Shown: piece after piece, positions 57,404 to 64,000 of the stretch
Numbering within the stretch: the first letter of the stretch is position 1
How the letters are laid out: each line of letters starts with the position of its first letter
The notes under the pieces: generated by a model
What the model was told of the DNA's origin: nothing
What the model saw: the letters and a program-made list of their open reading frames with translations, nothing else
The model's database searches: none
NCBI GenBank assembly: GCA_015178975.1
Contig: WHVD01000013.1
Coordinates: 496,001 to 560,000, forward strand
Origin: Hysterangium stoloniferum
Lineage: Eukaryota; Basidiomycota; Agaricomycetes; Hysterangiales; Hysterangiaceae
DNA: 64,000 nt
Reading direction: 5' to 3'
Translations under genes and position numbers: made by a program

Positions 57404-58720
57404 ATGTTGTCCAACTCCGTTCTTTTGCTTGTCATGGCTGGTTTTTTCTCCAAGTCCATGGGTGCGCCTATGCTTGCCCAGGTGAGCAGTCTAAGAACAT
57501 CCTGCGAACGTACGCACAACTCACAATAATATCGGAACAAGAACTCGGTGTCTCAGCAGACCCGTGATTTACCTGTCGATGTCATTCAAGCGTTTGTTCG
57601 AGACTTCATTCCTGACACTATCGCAACATCCGCTCCTAAGTATATACCATATTTTATATATGATTCCTCTACAGCGACTTACCTGTACTTTGAATTTGGT
57701 AGTGGGGGAACTCCGCAACCATACAAGCGTGCTGTAATCCCCGACACCATTCCAACGGTCGCGAAAAAGTAAGAACTCGATTTGTTTCTTACCAGCTACA
57801 TGCTTAAATATCTTTACAGTGGTCAAGATCCCGTGCCATACAAGCGTGCTGTAATCCCCGACACCATTCCAACGGTCGCAAAAAAGTAAGAACTCGATTC
57901 ATTTCTCACCAGCCACATGCTTAAATATTTTTACAGTGGTCAAGATCCCGTGCCATACAAGCGTGCTATAATCCCCGACACCATTCCAACGGTCGCGAAA
58001 AAGTAAGAACTCAATTCTTTTCTCACCAGCTACATGCTTAAATATTTTTATAGTGGCCAAGATCCCGTGCCGTATAAGCGCGCTGTAATCCCTGACACCA
58101 TTCCGACAGTTTCGAGAAAGTACGAACTTGACTCGTTTCTCACCAGCTGCATACTTAAAAATCTTTATAGTGGCCAAGATCCCGTGCCGTACAAGCGTGC
58201 TGTAATTCCTGACATCATTCCGACAGTTTCAAAGAAGTAAGAACTTGACTCGTTTTTCATCAGCTACATGCTTAAATAACTTTACAGTGGCCAGGATCCC
58301 GTTCCATACAAGCGTGATGTAATCCCCGACACCATTCCAACGGTCGCGAAAAAGTAAGAACTCGATTCATTTCTCACCAGCTACATGCTTAAATATGTTT
58401 ACAGTGGTCAAGATCCTGTGCCATACAAACGTGCTTCAATCCCGGACACCATCCCAACAGTTGCGAAGAAGTAAGCGTCCATGCGGTCTTATAGGGTGCA
58501 TATTTAAATTGTCTCTACAGTGGTCAAGACCCTGTGCCATACAAACGCGGATTTTCATTCACTGAGGCAGTTATGGCACCGTGAGGGCTAATCTAGTGTC
58601 TTAAATTTTCAACCTGCTCACATGTTTACTTTGCAGACGAGGCATAGTCGTTCCATATGACAACGTATGTGTGTTTTGTTTATCCTTTGCATGTCACTAA
58701 TTATTCTGCATATGCAGTAA
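57404..58720 (+). CDS. Secreted kexin-type repeat peptide precursor (KEP/RiPP-like)
   Basis: Predicted secreted precursor of about 237 residues cut into many copies of one peptide. Exon 1 (57404-57481) encodes a signal peptide, MLSNSVLLLVMAGFFSKSMG and APMLAQ. Exon 2 gives the leader QTRDLPVDVIQAFVR. Eight cores of 20 residues follow, each ending in Lys-Arg, the Kex2 site. The consensus core is AVIPDTIPTVAK plus NGQDPVPY. Core 1 is divergent (DFIPDTIATSAP plus NGGTPQPY); later ones differ at one to three positions. Exons 57703-58470 are seven 66-nt units, then 60 nt and 28 nt exons. The last encode a degenerate ninth unit (GFSFTEAVMAPR, GIVVPYDN) without KR, and TAA opens the next exon (58718). 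If the intron at 58581 is kept, a stop follows at 58582. There is no Cys and no CaaX box, so it is not a basidiomycete lipopeptide pheromone. Known relatives in plan are Ustilago Rep1, yeast alpha-factor precursors and dikaritin RiPP precursors. Product role unknown. Confidence 0.82.
57703..58580 (+). repeat. 117-bp exon-plus-intron tandem array, eight units
   Basis: Unit exons start at 57703, 57820, 57937, 58054, 58171, 58288, 58405 and 58521. Spacing is 117 bp six times and then 116. Each unit is a 66-nt exon (the last is 60) and a 51-nt intron beginning GTAAGAACTC (or close) and ending TTTACAG or TTTATAG. Intron sequence is about as conserved as the exons. Confidence 0.95.
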
Positions 58721-59129
58721 ATTTTGCGGGATTTCACGTGTTTTTGACGTTGGTGCTTCTTTTTAACGGTTTTCTTAATTTTGCGCCGTGGCGTCGATGT
58801 GCAGGCATATTTTTTTCTTATACATTCATAGTCGATTGTATCGATGATGTTTGTAGCATTCGTTACTTCTTTCAATATAACAGTGGAGATGGAAAAAATA
58901 CACAGCGAAATTTAGAATATCTCGCGGAACAGATGGACAAGTTGAGCGCCGTCGGTATGCCGAATTTTGAAGTTCCGGAAGGATCCGATGTCGGATGTAG
59001 ACGCCCAACGCGGGCCGTGGATGAAAAGAGAAAAATTTTGAGTCCCGCCTTCATAGCTTTCTCCTTCTTTCAAACCACCGCTCAAACCACTCCTCCTCTC
59101 CTCCCGGTCCCCCGTCTTCGCCCTAAAAA
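58721..59129. promoter_or_regulatory. Promoter and 5' UTR of the ADP/ATP carrier
   Basis: 409 bp. A strong C/T tract (about 59058-59122) lies just upstream of the ATG, with context AAAAAATGGCC, both common in highly expressed fungal genes. Confidence 0.55.
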
Positions 59130-60624
59130 ATGGCCGACGTCAAAAAGGTTAAGTCTCCGAAAGATTTCGCCAGTGAGTTTGTACTTTCCGTATCACCATC
59201 GAGCTCCATGGTTGACACGTCAAAATAGTCGATTTCATGATGGGCGGTGTGTCTGCGGTATATTCAACGGTTTTTTTGGTTTTCGTATACAGTACTGAAT
59301 GTTGCGATCTCGTTAGGCTGTTGCGAAGACCAGTGCTGCTCCCATCGAGCGTATCAAGGTTAGTTGTCTCTTTAAACGGCGATGGATACGAACAAGAACT
59401 CACTTCTTTTCCCTAGCTCCTTGTACAAAACCAGGTATTGTTACTCTAAGGCTTATTACGCTTGCCCTCCTGATCTGTGTTTGCCGAAAAACCTGTAGGA
59501 TGAAATGGTACGAAGAGAATTTAGCTCCATCAGGACATTCCCATCATCTTTTGTTATAGATCAAACAAGGTCGTCTGGCTGCTCCTTACAAGGGTATCGG
59601 TGACTGCTTTGCCCGTACTTACCGGGAAGAAGGTCTTGTCTCTCTTTGGAGAGGTAACACTGCCAACGTCATTCGATACTTCCCTACACAAGCTTTGAAC
59701 TTTGCCTTCAGTAAGTGCATTACTCTTTGTAGAAAATGAAGTTTCTCATTATGTTATGCAGAGGATTACTTCAAGTCCTTGTTCGGTTTCAAGAAGAGCG
59801 AGGGTTACTGGACGTGGTTCGCTGGTAACGTCGCATCCGGTGGTGCTGCTGGTGCCTCGTCACTTCTCTTCGTTTACTCGCTTGACTTTGCCCGTACACG
59901 TTTGGCCAATGACGCCAAGTCGGCCAAGGGTGGAGGAGCTAGGCAGTTCAACGGTCTCGTCGATGTTTACAAGAAGACTCTCGCTTCCGATGGTATCGCT
60001 GGACTTTACCGTGGTTTCGTCCCGTCCGTCGTCGGTATCATTGTCTACCGTGGTCTCTAGTCAGTATCACGCTTTTTGCATTATGCCATACCCATTCTGA
60101 TTAACTATCCTTCCTAAGCTTTGGTGTCTACGACTCATTGAGTGTGTTTTATTATATCAATTTTCCACGTTCCTTCTGACATTGTCGCAGAGCCCGTTGT
60201 TCTTACTGGTGCTCTCGAAGGAAGCTTCTTCGCCTCTTTCTTGCTGGGCTGGAGTGTTACCATTGGTGCTGGTCTTGCTTCATACCCTCTGGATACTATC
60301 AGGCGTCGGATGATGATGACGTCCGGTGGAACCGTCCACTACAAGTCTATGTTCGATGCCGGCTCGCAGGTCTGTCACTTAATGTCATGAGGTGTGTTTA
60401 TTGACTAATGCCTTGCTCGCAATAGATCATCGCAAAGGAGGGAACCAAATCACTGTTCAAGGGTGCAGGTGCCAACATTCTCCGTGGTGTTGCTGGCGCC
60501 GGTGTGCTCTCGCTTTACGACAAGCTACAGGAGGTCATGTTCGGCAAGGTCTACTCTGGAGGTAAAACGAACATATCTTTGTTCTTTATTTGGTACTAAA
60601 CTAATATCTTTAGGATCCGGCTAA
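59130..60624 (+). CDS. AAC: Mitochondrial ADP/ATP carrier
   Basis: Inner-membrane antiporter exchanging cytosolic ADP for matrix ATP. Start [14 protein letters not shown]. First repeat: [20 protein letters not shown], then ERIKLLVQNQDEM spread over tiny exons, [19 protein letters not shown] and [20 protein letters not shown]. Second repeat: [35 protein letters not shown] and [20 protein letters not shown]. Third repeat: [20 protein letters not shown], with the nucleotide-carrier signature RRRMMM, then [20 protein letters not shown]. It ends YSGGSG. Px[DE]xx[RK] motifs are seen in all three repeats (PIERIK, SLDFAR, PLDTIR; the second lacks Pro, as usual for AAC). Nine introns, most near the 5' end. 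Complete. Confidence 0.95.
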
Positions 60625-60979
60625 ATTGTTTGCTACCTATTTCCTTTATACAATTAAAGCAATTTATAGAACCTTTTCTTTTCCATACACTCTCTCTTCC
60701 TTATGTGCTACCGAGTGCTGCTGTGGGCTGGGTGGCAGGGGAGGATTTACGTTCCATCTTGTCTATATACTCGGGATTTTGCAAAAATATAGCTCCACGA
60801 GTTATCGAACGAAAATAAAGTGTGGAGTAAGTTTAAGACAAGAGTTTACCCGACGATCAACTAACCAAAGGAAGGCAGATTACGCCATGTACTTCTATTT
60901 TTAATCTTCATTCAATGGGCCATATTTAATACAAAGAAAGAAATGCAGGGTTACGGTTACATTGTATGTTGGCTTTTCC
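60625..60979. other. Intergenic stretch before the P450 gene
   Basis: 355 bp, presumably AAC 3' UTR and P450 promoter. No supported coding segment. Confidence 0.5.
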
Positions 60980-63177
60980 ATGGCTGTCGTAGTATATATC
61001 TTGACCATAGGCATTTCTCTTGTGCCACTCCTCCTGCTTTATGTAGCATACATTGTTTTGATCGAACCGCGTCTCTCTCCGATCCATTATCTTCCCGGTC
61101 CTCCAGTTTCGAGATGGCTTACCTCCCATCTAAGTCTAATCCTAGACCCAAGCAAATCTGCTCGTGAAGTCGAGGAATTGGTGCAAAAGTATGGGCGTAC
61201 ATTCCGGATAGTAGGCATGGGACCTGTAAGTTCGCGTCGTAGACTTGCCCATACCATGCTCTAATACGCTGTTCACTACATAGCACGATGAGCGACTAAT
61301 GACTATCGATCCTACCGCGATATCGCACGTGCTGGGTAGATCCATATATGAAAAACCGTGGCAATCGAGGAGGTTGATTAGTCGACTTATCGGCGAGGGG
61401 CTGCTTTCGTCGGAAGGGAACATGCACAAACGACAGGCAGGTTTTTCTGAACCGGGAATATTGTTAGACGTAAAAGCTTACCGCACTTTTTGTCAGCGCA
61501 AAGTATCAAACCCGGCATTCTCACAGCAGAATCTGCGTGAGCTACTGCCCATATTTTTTCAGAAGGCTGAGGAGGTCCGACATTTTGTGCCACTTCCGTC
61601 GTTTCACCGTTTACTTCTCTGTCTCTTCAGCTGCGATGTACTTGGTTGAAACTTGCGGACCCGAAAGGCACAAAAATCGACGTATGTCACTGGTTGGGAC
61701 GCGCCACTTTCGACATCATCGGACTCGCTGGTGTGCAATGCAACACTTCAGGACCATTTATTTGTTGAATACTAATAAGGCGGAACAGGATTTGATTACG
61801 CGTTCGATGCCATCCAAGACGAAACAAATGAGATTTACTTGGCCTATCGGGACATGTTCGATGCAGCTCTTAATCGAGGACAAGACTGGACTACGGTCGC
61901 TGGCGTCTACTTCCCTATTTTCAACAAGTATTGGGTTCGTGTTCTTTGTCCACCAAAGGTTGTTGTCTTGAAGTAGATAAACCAGCGTAGCGAGAAAAAC
62001 TGCGTCATTGAGAACAGCCTGGCGGTCATTCAACGTGCTGGCACCCGGTTGGTACAGGAGAAAAAAAAGGCTCTCGCGGAAGGTGCTAAGACGAAGGATC
62101 TTCTCGGTCTCATGCGTAGGTTCTTCATATATTTACATATTCAAGTGCTCAATTTCCACTAGTGATGTCCAATCTTTCCACCGAGATTCCGATTGACCAA
62201 CGAATATCAGATGAAGATATATTTAACCAGATATCCACGTTCTTGTTCGCTGGTTCAGATACCTCGTCCTTGTCACTGACCTGGACACTCTATCTTTTGG
62301 CAAAGCATCCTGAGGTACAGTCCAAGGTTAGAGAAGAGCTAAAATCCGTCCGGGCTAAGCTTTCCGAGTCGTGGATCGTGGTGGATGATGATCGCTGCGG
62401 GCCAGACAATCATTTGAAGCTTTACAGAGCTTTAGATGCGCTGCCAGTGCTTGATGGCGTCGTACGAGAATCTCTGCGCTTTATTCCACCTATCCATTCA
62501 TCTCTTCGGGTGGCGACACGGGATGACGAAATTCCACTCTCAGAGCCTGTTACTATGAGGGATGGGTCGAAGAAATGGAGTATCGGCATTAGGAAGGGGC
62601 AGTTTGTTCATGTGGCCATGAGAGATTTTAATCTTGATAGAGGCGCATGGGGAGAAACGGGATGGGAATTTGAGTGAGTTGTGACTGCCTTTTCTGGTAT
62701 TTATACGGTTATTAATATAGGAGGATAGCCCGAATCGATGGTCGAGTTTGTCAGAGAAAGCCAAGCAGCAGCCTGGCTTATATCCGAATATCATGACATT
62801 TTCCGCTGGTCCCAGGGTATGTAGAACACCACTGTGTTTTGCGTTTTGCATTTCATGGCTTCAAGTGTTTACTAACTTGTTTTTAGGGATGCATTGGAAT
62901 GACGTTCGCTCTTATGGAGTATATCTCGCTCTTCGTTCACATGGTCATTATGCAGCGCTTACCTGTTTGCAGGATAAAAATTATTCTCTACACATTAATT
63001 ACTTCGTTCGTATTCTCGGATCCAGAAAATATTATTCAAGTGAATGCGTACGCACTTTTATTAAATGCTTGCTTTGCGTGCTTCCTGACCATTGACGTTA
63101 GGGTGCTCATTAGGCCATTTGTACGTGGAAAGTCGAACAAGGGTAGCCAATGTCCTATCACCGTTACACCCTGCTAA
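60980..63177 (+). CDS. Cytochrome P450 monooxygenase
   Basis: ER-anchored heme monooxygenase, about 500 residues. Start ATG at 60980: MAVVVYILTIGISLVPLLLL is the membrane anchor, then HYLPGPPVSRWLTSHLSL. Further: EELVQKYGRTFRIVGMGP, HVLGRSIYEKPWQSRRLISR, RKVSNPAFSQQNLREL with the C-helix, WLKLADPKGTKIDVCHWLGR and FDYAFDAIQDETNEIYLAYR. The I-helix FLFAGSDTSSLSLTW carries the oxygen-activation AGSDT. The ExxR motif is in VVRESLRFIPP. The heme loop FSAGPRGCIGM, split by an intron at 62818-62886, holds the Cys ligand. A C-terminal exon has FVRGKSNKGSQCPITVTPC. About ten introns, all conserved motifs present. The family number cannot be set by eye; it resembles agaricomycete clans near CYP5144/CYP5150. 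Substrate unknown. Confidence 0.9.
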
Positions 63178-63524
63178 AAAAAGTTTACTTTATGAATACC
63201 CATAATAATCTACTGTAATCTATTGTACAAATACATTCGATATCCCATCTAATTATAGTGCTTGCTTGCATTGCATGTGGGTGTGACCTGAATGTGACCT
63301 ATTTGGCGTTCAATGGACTGCTGCTGGCTCATTGTCCTCTGAACAATCTCGACAGCTCACAGTGAAGAAGTACCCAGCCTTTTAGAGGCCGTAGATCGTG
63401 CCTCGTCCTCTCTTTACTTCAAAATCACAATCACATTGACTTATTCGCCGTTCACACTCCTATATTAGGGCATATTTAACGTGGATTACATTTCGCATTC
63501 TAAGACACCTTTCCTCAAACATTA
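63178..63524. other. Intergenic stretch
   Basis: 347 bp between the P450 stop and the next start; nothing recognised. Confidence 0.5.
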
Positions 63525-64000
63525 ATGCCTAAACCACCGCCACGCCCACTCTGCCTACCAGAATTGGTAGCTAATCCTCAAACCCGTTTAAATTTCATCC
63601 AAGCCAACCCACCAAAGCACGGACCATTGAGCTCACGGCCGTCATCGTTTTACGACTGTGCTTCTAATTCATCTGTACCACCATCTCCGACTTCAACCAA
63701 CGACGCCAATTCCCATCGGACGTCGGCCGCTACATCGACTAGTCTGATGTCGCCCGGCCTGACCGCGAGCACGCGTACGAGCCTCAGCGTGCACAATCTA
63801 CCCTGGAACGGTGATGCTTCCAAGAGGAGTTCGGGGATCTCTGGATTACTCTCAAGAGCAAGCAATGGGGAAGGCAAAGGATGGAACTTGGGGAATCTCA
63901 CCAAGCGCGACGTAGAGGATAAGAAGCCGAGGGCATCTTGGTCGAGTGCTTTCAGCGGCACCAAGTCATGGTTTGGTCATCCAGCTGCTGCGGAAAGTCG
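63525..64000 (+). CDS. Partial Ser/Pro-rich protein, cut by the window edge
   Basis: Open from ATG at 63525 to the end of the window without a stop (158 codons). It begins MPKPPPRPLCLPELVANPQT and is rich in Ser, Thr and Pro (FYDCASNSSVPPSPTSTND), with NLPWNGDASKRSSGISGLLS further on. Codon pattern and lack of stops over 476 bp support coding. N-terminal low-complexity region only, so no function can be given; the informative part is probably to the right. Confidence 0.6.
   Translation, partial: MPKPPPRPLCLPELVANPQTRLNFIQANPPKHGPLSSRPSSFYDCASNSSVPPSPTSTNDANSHRTSAATSTSLMSPGLTASTRTSLSVHNLPWNGDASKRSSGISGLLSRASNGEGKGWNLGNLTKRDVEDKKPRASWSSAFSGTKSWFGHPAAAES

Noticed and set aside
57404-58720. Repeat-peptide gene as a basidiomycete mating pheromone
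   Set aside because: Those precursors are short and end in a CaaX farnesylation box; this one has no Cys, many Kex2-type repeats and a signal peptide, and no STE3-type receptor gene is in the window.
58657-59298. 213-codon open frame on the plus strand between the peptide gene and the ADP/ATP carrier
   Set aside because: It runs through the carrier's pyrimidine tract and first exons in another frame, and begins inside an intron; no family resemblance.

Overview
The window is nuclear DNA of a filamentous basidiomycete, most likely an agaricomycete. Genes are packed on both strands and cut by many 45-95 nt GT-AG introns. The gene set includes a copper radical oxidase with four WSC domains, a membrane-anchored P450, a TauD-type dioxygenase, an OPT transporter and a TPR-less SGT1. 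I see no tRNA, rRNA, CRISPR array or bacterial-type operon. Exon boundaries below were read by eye from splice signals and family knowledge. Gene ends are more certain than individual introns.

Layout. 0.4-4.4 kb: WSC copper radical oxidase (-). 6.4-10.4 kb: GET3 (-) and SRP68 (+), divergent. 10.5-13.5 kb: rhodanese-tyrosine phosphatase (+). 13.9-14.7 kb: small DUF7704-like membrane protein (+). 15.0-17.8 kb: SERF-like protein (-) and NPL4 (+), divergent. 18.1-20.0 kb: fungal protein of unknown function (-). 20.0-23.5 kb: gene-poor, with a 5'-truncated LINE between 14-bp target-site duplications. 23.5-29.0 kb: tricalbin (+). 29.3-30.8 kb: TauD-like dioxygenase (-). 32.1-35.5 kb: OPT transporter (+). 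35.8-38.3 kb: GST-like protein and SGT1 (+). 38.5-40.9 kb: Ser/Thr-rich single-pass membrane protein (-). 41.9-43.0 kb: Rab4-type GTPase (-). 43.3-45.6 kb: D-serine dehydratase and RidA (-). 46.4-50.5 kb: RBM39-like splicing factor and a second RS-rich protein (-). 50.6-53.1 kb: BRCT/Myb-like, possibly Rap1-related (+). 53.3-56.5 kb: complex I NDUFA11-type subunit and ESF1 (-). 57.4-58.7 kb: kexin-type repeat peptide precursor (+). 59.1-60.6 kb: ADP/ATP carrier (+). 61.0-63.2 kb: cytochrome P450 (+). 63.5 kb to the edge: start of a Ser-rich protein (+).

The most unusual locus is at 57.4-58.7 kb. It predicts a secreted precursor with eight near-identical 20-residue peptides, each ending in Lys-Arg, plus a degenerate ninth. 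The peptides are encoded by a tandem array in which every 66-nt exon carries its own ~51-nt intron (117-bp period). This is the architecture of a Kex2-processed peptide precursor (KEP/RiPP-like), and I do not recognise the core sequence.

Other links between genes: D-serine dehydratase makes 2-aminoacrylate, and RidA, which destroys that intermediate, sits 244 bp upstream on the same strand. GET3 and SRP68, the post- and co-translational ER targeting routes, share a 280-bp divergent promoter. Most remaining genes are housekeeping (mitochondrial, ribosome biogenesis, splicing, ER and vesicle traffic).
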